DNA of 12,897 nt from Anaerolineales bacterium (GTDB taxonomy: Bacteria > Chloroflexota > Anaerolineae > Anaerolineales > E44-bin32): assembly GCA_023144145.1 (NCBI GenBank), contig JAGLGG010000127.1:1-12897 (forward strand). Reading direction: 5' to 3'. A program made the position numbers and the translations under genes. Every line of letters starts with the position of its first letter. Position 1 is the stretch's first letter. The notes below the pieces were generated by a model that did no database searches, was not told the DNA's origin, and worked only from the letters and a program-made list of their open reading frames with translations. Shown piece by piece: positions 1 through 6,732 of the stretch.

Positions 1-362
1 GTGTTTACTAATACCGCCTGTGCTTCACACCAAATTTTATGGACTTTGCAGTCTTCACCAAAAATGCAGGCTGTTGGATCAGTAACACACTCATTTAGCG
101 TGATGGGTCCATCAATTGCTTCAATAACTTCGAGCAGGCTGATGTCAGCCGCATCGCGTGCGAGGGACACTCCACCTCGAGCGCCTCGAGAAGTCTGAAC
201 TACGCCAGCAACCGATAATTGGGAGACAATTTTGGCTAGAAAAGAAGGAGGAATATTCTGCTCAGCGGCGATTTTGCTTGTTGGCGCTCTACCGCCATTT
301 TCAAGTCCTGAAAGGTGCACCACTGCTCTAACTGCATAATCCGCTTGCCTGGTTATTTGCAT
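1..362 (-). CDS. Rrf2-family transcriptional regulator, IscR/NsrR-like (3' end cut by window)
   Basis: Reading the minus strand from the ATG at 362-360 gives 120 residues that run off the left edge. The start MQITRQADYAVRAVVHL and the winged-helix segment around residues 28-66 (SKIAAEQNIPPSFLAKIV, then TSRGARGG) are typical of Rrf2 regulators. Residues C92, C99 and C105 with H108 match the spacing of the [2Fe-2S] ligands of IscR (three Cys and one His), and there is a further C112. An iron-sulfur or redox-sensing repressor is therefore likely; the exact signal is not visible. A good Shine-Dalgarno (GGGAGG on the minus strand, 371-366) supports the start. The gene is divergent from ugd, and a 10-base palindrome sits just upstream of its ribosome-binding site, so autoregulation is plausible. 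It could equally be an NsrR- or CymR-like member; a cysteine-synthesis regulator is less likely given the cysteine cluster. Confidence 0.9.
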   Translation of the reverse strand, partial: MQITRQADYAVRAVVHLSGLENGGRAPTSKIAAEQNIPPSFLAKIVSQLSVAGVVQTSRGARGGVSLARDAADISLLEVIEAIDGPITLNECVTDPTACIFGEDCKVHKIWCEAQAVLVN

Positions 363-376
363 GTTTCCTCCCGCCC

Positions 377-386
377 ATTACGTAAT
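377..386. promoter_or_regulatory. Palindromic operator-like site ATTACGTAAT
   Basis: ATTACGTAAT is a perfect 10-base palindrome between the Rrf2 ribosome-binding site and its candidate -10 element. It lies inside a longer imperfect dyad, CCATTACGTAATATGG (375-390). Its position is what one expects of an autoregulatory Rrf2 operator, but I do not recognise it as a known IscR or NsrR consensus. Confidence 0.4.
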
Positions 387-392
387 ATGGAA

Positions 393-421
393 TACATAGG
401 TAATAGTTATCCTCTTTCCAA
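393..421 (-). promoter_or_regulatory. Candidate promoter of the Rrf2 regulator
   Basis: On the minus strand TTGGAA (421-416) is followed after 17 bases by TATGTA (398-393). This is an imperfect sigma70-type match, 4/6 and 3/6. A start point near 386 would place the palindrome at 377-386 at the very beginning of the transcript. Confidence 0.3.
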
Positions 422-453
422 CAGTCTACTCTAGCGGAGTTAACCAGGACAAG

Positions 454-476
454 TGAGTAGTGTCACTGTGTACTCA
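454..476. repeat. Inverted repeat in the ugd upstream region
   Basis: TGAGTA (454-459) and TACTCA (471-476) are perfect inverted arms with an 11-base spacer, in the 265-base gap between the divergent regulator and ugd. It could be a protein-binding site; there is no direct evidence of function. Confidence 0.3.
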
Positions 477-561
477 TGACCTTTCTCGAAGCGAGCGAAG
501 TGGTTCACTGGTGGTAGGGGAGGGCAAAAGGCAAAGGTTTTGAGTATAAGACAATGAGTTG

Positions 562-586
562 TACCATGGGTGGAGCATGGTATGAT
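562..586 (+). promoter_or_regulatory. Candidate extended -10 promoter of ugd with overlapping inverted repeat
   Basis: TGGTATGAT (578-586) matches an extended -10 element; a weak -35 (TTGTAC, 559-564) lies 16 bases upstream. The perfect inverted repeat TACCATG (562-568) and CATGGTA (576-582), with a 7-base spacer, covers the spacer and the first bases of the -10, so a bound protein would block polymerase. An operator is a reasonable inference, but the promoter itself is uncertain. Confidence 0.35.
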
Positions 587-627
587 TGCCCCATCTTCCA
601 CCAGATATTTATCAATAAGGAGGTAGG

Positions 628-2001
628 ATGAAGCAGATTTCCGTGATCGGTGTTGGTTATGTGGGGTTGGTGACGGGCGCTTGTTTTGCTGACCTGGGTA
701 ACCGGGTGGTAGCACTGGACATTGACGAAGCGAAGATCGAGGGTTTGAAAAGGGGTGAGCTCCCAATTTACGAGCCAGGGCTGGAAGAACTTGTCGCTCG
801 GAATGTCTCTGCTGGAAGACTTAGCTTTACAACCTCCTACAAGGACGCTCTTAGGGAGGCTGGTTTCGTTTTCATCGCGGTGGGAACCCCTTCTGGCGTC
901 GATGGCGAAGCAGATTTGAAGCATGTGCGTTCGGCTTCAATTTCGATTGCCGAGAATATGGTCTCTCCATTAATCGTTGTAAATAAGTCTACAGTTCCAG
1001 TAGGAACTGGGGATTGGGTCGCAGAAATCATTCAGGCACATCAACCCACGCCGATTGAATTCTCTGTTGTCTCAAATCCCGAGTTTCTGAGGGAAGGTGC
1101 GGCAATATCGGATTTTATGAATCCTGCTCGAATCGTACTGGGTTCATTTGACCACGACGCTGCTGATAAGATTGCTCAAATTCACCTGGCTTTACGAGCG
1201 CCAATTGTGGTTTGTAACCTTCGAACTGCAGAAATGATCAAGTACGCCTCCAATGCGTTGTTGGCTACAAAAATATCTTTCATGAATGAAATTGCTAATA
1301 TTTGCGAAGCCCTGGGTGCAGATGTTAAAGAAGTTGCCGCAGGAATGGGGTATGACCCTCGTATTGGGCCGCACTTTTTGGATGCAGGGCTCGGTTTCGG
1401 TGGATCATGTTTTCCGAAGGACGTTTTAGCACTTGCTTATATGGCCGAAGAAAAGGGTCGAAATCCCCAATTGCTTCAGGCGGTGATGGATATCAACACT
1501 GATCGAAGGCGGCAAATTGTAGAGAAAACCGTTGATCTCGTAGGTGATTTAAATGGGAAAGTGGTTGGCTTACTGGGTCTGACATTCAAACCCAATACGG
1601 ATGATCTTCGCGAGGCACCCGCACTGGAAGTTGCCCAACGCTTGATCAAGGACGGAGCGATAGTCAAAGCGTATGACCCTGTGGGAATGGAGAGGGCCAA
1701 AGATCTTCTTACAAATGTTGAAATGGCAGAGGACCCCTACCTGCTTGCTCAGGATTGCGACGTGCTGATTATCTGCACAGAATGGAACGAATTCAAACAA
1801 CTCGATCTCGAACGAATTCACAAACTGATGAAACAACCTTTAATTGTGGATGGTAGAAACATCTATGAGCCCAGTGTGATGTCGAATTTAGGATTTCAAT
1901 ATCGGGGAATTGGGCGTGGGTACGATCATTATGGGAATCCCGTAGAGAACTACAATGGCAGAAAAGCTGAGGTGTTAGGAGAGGTCGCAAACGATGGGTG
2001 A
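628..2001 (+). CDS. ugd: UDP-glucose 6-dehydrogenase
   Basis: Oxidises UDP-glucose to UDP-glucuronate with two NAD+, supplying a precursor for capsular or other acidic polysaccharides in the cytoplasm. The 457 residues show the family order: an N-terminal Rossmann fold with GVGYVG (residues 8-13) and an acidic end of the second strand (D31); STVPVGT (121-127); NPEFLREG (150-157); the central helix with K205 and N209; and the active-site GFGGSCFPKD with catalytic C261. The C-terminal UDP-binding domain carries GLTFKPNTDDLREAPALE. The start ATG follows an excellent AAGGAGGT. The length is normal for the family. Its last bases overlap the next gene by 8, making it the head of a translationally coupled operon. 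Related UDP-ManNAc or GDP-mannose dehydrogenases share the fold; the length and motifs fit the TuaD-type UDP-glucose enzyme best. Confidence 0.96.
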   Translation: MKQISVIGVGYVGLVTGACFADLGNRVVALDIDEAKIEGLKRGELPIYEPGLEELVARNVSAGRLSFTTSYKDALREAGFVFIAVGTPSGVDGEADLKHVRSASISIAENMVSPLIVVNKSTVPVGTGDWVAEIIQAHQPTPIEFSVVSNPEFLREGAAISDFMNPARIVLGSFDHDAADKIAQIHLALRAPIVVCNLRTAEMIKYASNALLATKISFMNEIANICEALGADVKEVAAGMGYDPRIGPHFLDAGLGFGGSCFPKDVLALAYMAEEKGRNPQLLQAVMDINTDRRRQIVEKTVDLVGDLNGKVVGLLGLTFKPNTDDLREAPALEVAQRLIKDGAIVKAYDPVGMERAKDLLTNVEMAEDPYLLAQDCDVLIICTEWNEFKQLDLERIHKLMKQPLIVDGRNIYEPSVMSNLGFQYRGIGRGYDHYGNPVENYNGRKAEVLGEVANDG

Positions 2002-3286
2002 AAATGGTGTTTTGCAGACCAGACTCCGTAATGGATTAAGGGTCCATCTGAAAGAAATTCACACCGCACCTGTAATAAGTTGTTGGATTTGGTATAGGGT
2101 CGGTTCCAGAAATGAAAGACCAGGGGTGACCGGCATTTCCCATTGGGTAGAGCACATGCAATTCAAGGGAACCCCCAGGTTTCCTGCAGGCACCTTGGAT
2201 CGAACGATTAATCGTGACGGTGGAATTTGGAATGCAATGACATGGCTCGATTGGACAGCATATTATGAAACATTGCCGGCGGACAAGGTCAATCTAGCGC
2301 TAGAGTTAGAATCTGATCGAATGGTGAACTGCCTTTACGAACCTAAAGAGGTGGAGTCGGAACGGACGGTGATCATCTCTGAACGGGAGGGGCATGAAAA
2401 CGAGCCAACTTTTCGCTTGGCTGAGGAGGTCCAAGGAACTGCCTTTCGCGTACATTCTTACCACCATGAAGTAATCGGAGATATTTCAGATTTGAGATCG
2501 ATTAGTAGGGATGATCTCTATCAGCATTATCGCAACTACTACACTCCAAGTAATGCGGTTCTGGCGATTGCAGGTGATTTTCGCAGCTCGACTCTCCTAA
2601 AACGAATCCGCGAATATTACGGAGGCGTACCAACGAGCGATATTATCGACTTTGAATCCAGAGTAGAACCACAGCAATTTGGTGAGAAGCGAGTTCTGGT
2701 TGAAGGACCTGGGGAAACACCTTTTGTGGAAATTACATACCATTCCCCAGCAGGAAGTCACCCAGATTTTTTGCCGTTGTCCATCCTGGACAGTCTTTTA
2801 TCTGGCGCCTCCAGCTTGAATTTCTTTGGAGGTGGGATCTCCAACAAAACCTCTCGACTGTATCGCGAACTAGTCGAAGGTGATTTGGCTGCAGCTGTTT
2901 CAGGAAGTCTGCCGGCCTCTATCGATCCCTTCATGTATTCCATTAGGGCAACGGTTCGTTCCGATAGTGAGCCTGACCGGGTGGTTGACGTTATTGATCA
3001 AGAGATTGAAAAACTCTTACAAGAAAAAGTTCAGGAAGCAGAAGTAAGTAAAGCGATCAAACAGGCCCGAGCCCTTTTCGCGTATGGCAGCGAGAGCATT
3101 TCAAATCAAGCATTCTGGTTAGGGTGTTCAGAAATGTTTGCCAGCTACGAATGGTTCGAAACCTATCTAGACCGGATTTCAGAAATAACTTCGGAGCGGA
3201 TTCTGGAGGTTGCCAGAAGCTACTTGACCCCACAAAATCGAACTGTTGGTATTTATCGACCCCGGGGAGGTACGTTCAATGGCTAA
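1994..3286 (+). CDS. M16 family zinc peptidase, catalytic subunit
   Basis: A 430-residue M16B-type (processing-peptidase-like) protein. The inverted zinc motif H-x-x-E-H is H50-W-V-E53-H54, followed by the expected MQFKGTP. The third ligand is probably E130 in SERTVIISERE, about 75 residues downstream. WNAMTWLDWTAYYETLP (79-95) is the conserved segment between them. A second, non-catalytic half follows after about residue 215. In the C-terminal half the segment YRELVEGDLAAAVSG has Ala where many members have the substrate-binding Tyr, which suggests it needs a partner. No signal peptide is visible, so it is probably cytoplasmic. The ATG overlaps the ugd stop by 8 bases, and its own stop overlaps the next M16 gene by 8, fitting a co-translated heterodimer. 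The substrate is unknown; unfolded peptides are usual for the family. Confidence 0.92.
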   Translation: MGENGVLQTRLRNGLRVHLKEIHTAPVISCWIWYRVGSRNERPGVTGISHWVEHMQFKGTPRFPAGTLDRTINRDGGIWNAMTWLDWTAYYETLPADKVNLALELESDRMVNCLYEPKEVESERTVIISEREGHENEPTFRLAEEVQGTAFRVHSYHHEVIGDISDLRSISRDDLYQHYRNYYTPSNAVLAIAGDFRSSTLLKRIREYYGGVPTSDIIDFESRVEPQQFGEKRVLVEGPGETPFVEITYHSPAGSHPDFLPLSILDSLLSGASSLNFFGGGISNKTSRLYRELVEGDLAAAVSGSLPASIDPFMYSIRATVRSDSEPDRVVDVIDQEIEKLLQEKVQEAEVSKAIKQARALFAYGSESISNQAFWLGCSEMFASYEWFETYLDRISEITSERILEVARSYLTPQNRTVGIYRPRGGTFNG

Positions 3287-4595
3287 AAGCAAGCACGCAC
3301 ATAAGAAATTGGACGTTTCCTCATTTCCTGGACCTGAAACAGTTCATCGACATGAACTGGAAAACGGGATTACGTTTCTTGCGCGGGAGAACTTTTCCAG
3401 CCCTTCGGTCGTGATCTCTGGGTTTCAAGAAGGTGGCTCACTCGCCGAACCACCAGATCAGGCTGGTCTTGCGGGTTTCATGATGTCAATGCTCATGCGA
3501 GGAACGAAAACCAGAAGCTTTCAAGAAATTTACGAATCGATTGAATCAATCGGAGCTTCACTTCGATTTGGAATGGGGAAGCACAATTACTCCTTCTTTG
3601 CCAAAGGTCTTGCGGAAGATCTTGATCACCTGCTTGAACTTCTATCCGATGTCCTCAGGAATCCATCATTTCCAAAGGGGCAATTCGACCGCGTTATGGC
3701 AGAGAAGGTAACTTCATTGGCGATTAGGGATCAAAATACCGGCGCGCGAGCCAACCTGCGCTTTAATGCTATGACCTACCCTGATCATCCCTATAGTTCA
3801 CCAACATCCGGATATCAAGAGACAATCAGAAATATTGATCTCAAAAAAATACGAACGTATCATCGCAATCTAATCGGCCCAAAGGACTTCGTTATTTCAA
3901 TTGTGGGTGGGGTAAACGCGGATTCCGCCCTGGAAAGTGTTCGGCGATTTTTAGGAGGGTGGACGAACTCACAACAAACAACACAACCCGAGTTGCCTAG
4001 TTTGACCCCGATAAAAGGGCTGAAGCGAGAGAGTATTACTTTGGATGGAAAAATCCAGAGTGATGTAGTATTGGGAGGTGTGGGACCGAGCCGTTATCAC
4101 CCAGAATATTTGGCCGCGGCACTGGGAAACAATATTCTCGGTCGTTTTGGAATGTATGGGCGAATTGGTTCCCAAGTTCGAGAAGCTGCTGGCTTGGCTT
4201 ACTATGCAGCTAGTTCGCTTGCAGGAGGCCCCGGACCTGGTGCGTGGAAAGCAATTGCGGGTGTGAATCCGGTAAACATTGATCGGGCTATTGATCTCAT
4301 ACGCGATGAAATCAGGAAGTTCATTACAGATGGTGTGACCCAAGAAGAACTCACTGATAACCAGGCTTATTTCATTGGAAGCCTGCCGCTTCAACTCGAA
4401 TCGAATGAAGGGGTGTCGGGCGGCTTGATCCATGTGGAACGATACGGGTTGGGTTTAGATTACTACCAACGCTATCCAGAAATAATCTCCTCGATCAGTC
4501 GTGAGCAGGTGCTGGAGGTTGCTAAGGAATTCCTAAGCCCTGACGATATGGTCGTCGCGATCGCAGGCCCTGGAGAAATCGAGGGTGATGCATGA
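3279..4595 (+). CDS. M16 family peptidase-like, non-catalytic partner subunit
   Basis: A 438-residue M16 homologue that lacks the zinc site: where the upstream protein has H-W-V-E-H, this one has G66-F-M-M69-S70 within GLAGFMMSMLMRGT. The surrounding fold is kept. In the C-terminal half REAAGLAYYAASS (R301 with Y308) preserves the Arg/Tyr pair known to contact substrate in M16 enzymes. Active-site loss in one subunit and retention of R/Y in the other is the pattern of bacterial M16B heterodimers, so the two adjacent products probably form one enzyme (inference). I chose the ATG at 3279 because GGGGAGG ends 8 bases before it; an upstream in-frame TTG at 3246 has no comparable support. The gene overlaps its predecessor by 8 bases and acpS by 4 (ATGA). 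Confidence 0.9.
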   Translation: MAKSKHAHKKLDVSSFPGPETVHRHELENGITFLARENFSSPSVVISGFQEGGSLAEPPDQAGLAGFMMSMLMRGTKTRSFQEIYESIESIGASLRFGMGKHNYSFFAKGLAEDLDHLLELLSDVLRNPSFPKGQFDRVMAEKVTSLAIRDQNTGARANLRFNAMTYPDHPYSSPTSGYQETIRNIDLKKIRTYHRNLIGPKDFVISIVGGVNADSALESVRRFLGGWTNSQQTTQPELPSLTPIKGLKRESITLDGKIQSDVVLGGVGPSRYHPEYLAAALGNNILGRFGMYGRIGSQVREAAGLAYYAASSLAGGPGPGAWKAIAGVNPVNIDRAIDLIRDEIRKFITDGVTQEELTDNQAYFIGSLPLQLESNEGVSGGLIHVERYGLGLDYYQRYPEIISSISREQVLEVAKEFLSPDDMVVAIAGPGEIEGDA

Positions 4596-4960
4596 TCTAC
4601 ACAGGTGTAGACATCATTGAAGTTGATCGGATCGATCAAGCGATCTTACGACACGGACAGCGATTTTTCGATCGTTTCTACACCGCACAAGAGCTTATTG
4701 ATTCGGGGGGCCGAACGCCGGCATTGGCGGCACGCTTTGCTGCAAAAGAGGCGGTCGCAAAGGCGCTTGGAACTGGAATTGGTGAGGTCGGGTGGAGAGA
4801 TATCGAAATCAGAACTGGACCAAAACGGGAACCCTATTTGGTCCTTTACGGCAACGGAGAGCGACTTGCCAAGGAGATGGGCCTTGAAATATGGTCCATA
4901 AGTTTAAGCCATACAAATTATCATGCTGTTGCAGTCGCTATTGCATTGAAGGGTGAATGA
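4592..4960 (+). CDS. acpS: Holo-[acyl-carrier-protein] synthase
   Basis: Transfers 4'-phosphopantetheine from CoA to apo-ACP, switching on fatty-acid synthesis. At 122 residues it has the standard AcpS length. The metal/CoA signatures are clear: GVDIIEVDRI with D7, RFAAKEAVAKALGTG with E53 as second Mg ligand and K52 beside it, and SLSHTNYHAVAVAIA at the C-terminus. The ATG overlaps the stop of the M16 partner gene in an ATGA junction, so expression is coupled to the operon. Nothing is missing or unusual. Confidence 0.96.
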   Translation: MIYTGVDIIEVDRIDQAILRHGQRFFDRFYTAQELIDSGGRTPALAARFAAKEAVAKALGTGIGEVGWRDIEIRTGPKREPYLVLYGNGERLAKEMGLEIWSISLSHTNYHAVAVAIALKGE

Positions 4961-4987
4961 GCCGGGGTCTCTTACTAAGTAGAAGAG

Positions 4988-5398
4988 TTGACTAACTTGA
5001 GCCAAATAGAAGTAGGCATGGTCGCAGAGGCGAGTGAGAAGGTGACGCGTGAGTTGAGTGCTGCCCACATTGGAAGTGGGGATGTAGGCGTATACGCAAC
5101 ACCGATTATGGTTCGCCTGGTTGAGAGAACGTGTCATAACATGGTAGATGGGTTTTTACCTGAAGGACATGTAACTGTTGGAATTTTAATAAATCTAAGG
5201 CATCTGGCTCCCACCCCAATCGGTGATACGGTAAGAATAAGGGCTGAACTAATTGATATACAGGGCAAGCGCTTATCCTTTCAAGCCAAGATATGGGATT
5301 CTGACGAGCTTGTTGGAGAGGCTGAACATAAACGAGCAGTAATCGAGGTTGAGCGGTTTCTAGAGCGTGTTAGTCAAAAGAAAAACGATGATCTTTGA
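4988..5398 (+). CDS. FlK-like hotdog-fold acyl-CoA thioesterase
   Basis: 136 residues resembling the fluoroacetyl-CoA thioesterase (FlK) family: an early IEVG, GSGDVGVYATPIMVRLVE, TVGILINLRHLAPTPIGD, then RLSFQAKIWD and EHKRAVIEVERF. T38, E46 and H72 show the same spacing (8 and 26) as the FlK catalytic triad T42/E50/H76. Most relatives are general small acyl-CoA thioesterases of unknown substrate, so fluoroacetyl-CoA should not be assumed. The start is uncertain: TTG at 4988 has AAGTAG 5 bases upstream, while in-frame TTG at 4997 has AGAAGAG 9 bases upstream and is also attractive. The ATG at 5018 would remove the conserved IEVG strand. The gene sits 27 bases after acpS, so probably in the same transcript. 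Its stop codon lies within the -35 element of the rpsB promoter. Confidence 0.85.
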   Translation: MTNLSQIEVGMVAEASEKVTRELSAAHIGSGDVGVYATPIMVRLVERTCHNMVDGFLPEGHVTVGILINLRHLAPTPIGDTVRIRAELIDIQGKRLSFQAKIWDSDELVGEAEHKRAVIEVERFLERVSQKKNDDL

Positions 5399-5423
5399 CG
5401 CTTACTGAGCCGCATGGTATACT
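5395..5423 (+). promoter_or_regulatory. Sigma70/SigA promoter of rpsB-tsf
   Basis: TTGACG (5395-5400), a 17-base spacer and TATACT (5418-5423), with TGG just before the -10 (extended -10), make this one of the two best promoters in the window. The expected start is near 5430. The -35 overlaps the thioesterase stop codon, so the ribosomal operon has its own start inside the end of the upstream operon. Confidence 0.8.
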
Positions 5424-5432
5424 CCACAGTTG

Positions 5433-5454
5433 TTCCCGCCAATATTGGCGGGAA
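5433..5454. repeat. Perfect 22-base palindrome at the rpsB transcription start
   Basis: TTCCCGCCAAT (5433-5443) is followed directly by its exact reverse complement ATTGGCGGGAA (5444-5454). It begins about 3 bases after the predicted +1. It could act as a DNA operator for a dimeric regulator or as a 5'-terminal mRNA stem. Confidence 0.75.
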
Positions 5455-5523
5455 TAATTTCGCCCACACTGGGCCCCCACAATGTGGGACCATCACACAC
5501 GCTGCCTGACTTGATTGGGCGTG

Positions 5524-5539
5524 CCGGTTGGCCAACCGG
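5524..5539. repeat. Perfect 16-base palindrome in the rpsB leader
   Basis: CCGGTTGG (5524-5531) is followed by its reverse complement CCAACCGG (5532-5539); flanking G and T allow a G-U extension in RNA. It lies about 40 bases before the rpsB Shine-Dalgarno. Confidence 0.7.
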
Positions 5540-5592
5540 TTCCAAACAAGGATGAAGGTGGCGGAGGCTAAACGCGTAGGAGGGAAGCCCCC

Positions 5593-6732
5593 ATGGCCGT
5601 CTTAAGCATGAAATCACTCCTGGAAACAGGAGTCCACTTCGGACATCGAACTCGCAAGTGGAACCCCAGAATGAAGTCGTATATTTTTACCGAGCGAAAT
5701 GGCATTCACATCATCGATCTTCAGCAAACGCTTGAAGCGTTGAATAAAGTGTACAAACTGGTGCGAGATATGGTGGAAGGCGGTGGAAACATGCTGTTCG
5801 TTGGGACAAAACGACAGAGTCAGGAAGCTATTCAGCTTGAAGCCGAGAGATGTGCCATGCCCTATGTCAATTCTCGTTGGCTGGGTGGAACGCTGACCAA
5901 TTGGAAAACAATCCGCAGTCGGATCACCGAATTAGAAAATTTGGAGCGGCGTCAGGATGAAGGTGAATTTGAGTTGCTTACCAAAAAGGAAGCGCTCACT
6001 ATGACCAGAAAGATCAATCGACTTGAAGAACGCCTGGGAGGAATTAGAGATATGAAAGGCATCCCACAGCTGCTCTTCGTCGTTGATGTCCGTCGTGAAG
6101 AGACCGCGATCCACGAAGCCAACTTGCTCAACATCCCGGTAATTGCTCTGGTTGATACAAACTGTGACCCGAGTGGTGTAGATTACGTGGTGCCCTCAAA
6201 TGATGACGCGATTCGCGCAATTAAACTCTTGACCGGTAAAATGGCGGATGCGGTTCTTGAAGGCAAAGCTCTGCGCAAGGATATCGAAGAAGAGTTACGC
6301 GATGCCGAGGGCGAGGCTGTTGAACTTGAAGAGGTAGAAATGGCGGATGAGGATCTTCTCGGTGAAGCAACTTTGGCGAAATTGCAGACCGGAGAGTATG
6401 ACGAGAAGCAACGCATAGCCGCAGCGGCAGAACGTGAATCGCTGGAAGCAACAGAGGCAACTGCTGAGGGTGAAAAAGTTGAGGCTGAACAAGTCGAATC
6501 GACGGATGAGGCTCCAATTCCGAGCGAAGCAATAGAGAGCTCAGATTCTGGCGCTGTTTCAGAAGAGCAAGAGAGTGTTCCGGAGAGTGCTGCTCCAGAA
6601 GATGAAGTACCCGACGCCGAAGGGATAGAAGTCGAGGACGAAGAGGTTGAAGTCGCGCAAAGCGATGAAGGCGAAGCTGATGCTTCTGAAGAGCAAAGCG
6701 AAGAGGATGACAGTAAGGTAGATGAAGAATGA
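5593..6732 (+). CDS. rpsB: 30S ribosomal protein S2 with long acidic C-terminal extension
   Basis: Residues 1-228 are a complete S2: MKSLLETGVHFGHRTRKWNP, FVGTKRQSQEAI, RWLGGTLTN, GIPQLLFVVDVRRE, IPVIALVDTNCDPSGVDYVVPSNDDAIRAI. S2 binds the head-body junction of the small subunit and helps load S1. Typical S2 is about 230-260 residues; this one has 379. The extra 150 or so (about 229-379) are low-complexity, with roughly 59 Asp/Glu against about 7 Lys/Arg, rich also in Ala, Ser, Val and Gly, and probably disordered. There is no frame break: the reading frame is continuous to a TGA that overlaps the tsf start as ATGA. The ATG at 5593 follows AGGAGG by 9 bases. Expression starts from the consensus promoter upstream and passes through the palindrome-rich leader. 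Confidence 0.97.
   Translation: MAVLSMKSLLETGVHFGHRTRKWNPRMKSYIFTERNGIHIIDLQQTLEALNKVYKLVRDMVEGGGNMLFVGTKRQSQEAIQLEAERCAMPYVNSRWLGGTLTNWKTIRSRITELENLERRQDEGEFELLTKKEALTMTRKINRLEERLGGIRDMKGIPQLLFVVDVRREETAIHEANLLNIPVIALVDTNCDPSGVDYVVPSNDDAIRAIKLLTGKMADAVLEGKALRKDIEEELRDAEGEAVELEEVEMADEDLLGEATLAKLQTGEYDEKQRIAAAAERESLEATEATAEGEKVEAEQVESTDEAPIPSEAIESSDSGAVSEEQESVPESAAPEDEVPDAEGIEVEDEEVEVAQSDEGEADASEEQSEEDDSKVDEE

Larger units (their letters stand above)
5430..5592 (+). promoter_or_regulatory. Structured 5' leader of rpsB (candidate S2 autoregulatory RNA)
   Basis: About 163 bases between the predicted transcription start and the rpsB ATG hold three hairpin-forming elements: 5433-5454 (11-base arms, no loop), 5476-5488 (CCCACA, A, TGTGGG) and 5524-5539 (CCGGTTGG and CCAACCGG). 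Alternative pairings exist. A second CCCACA (5463-5468) can compete for TGTGGG at 5483-5488, and TGGCGG (5559-5564) near the ribosome-binding site is complementary to CCGCCA (5436-5441) in the first palindrome. The Shine-Dalgarno AGGAGG is at 5578-5583. Autoregulation of rpsB-tsf by S2 through a leader is known in gammaproteobacteria; that this leader does the same is inference. Confidence 0.5.

Noticed and set aside
1..198. A 65-residue plus-strand open frame at the left edge
   Set aside because: It is the shadow of the Rrf2-family gene on the minus strand, which has clear family motifs and a ribosome-binding site.
3246..3278. An upstream TTG start for the second M16 gene
   Set aside because: The ATG at 3279 has GGGGAGG 8 bases upstream, while the TTG has no such site and lies deeper within the first M16 gene.
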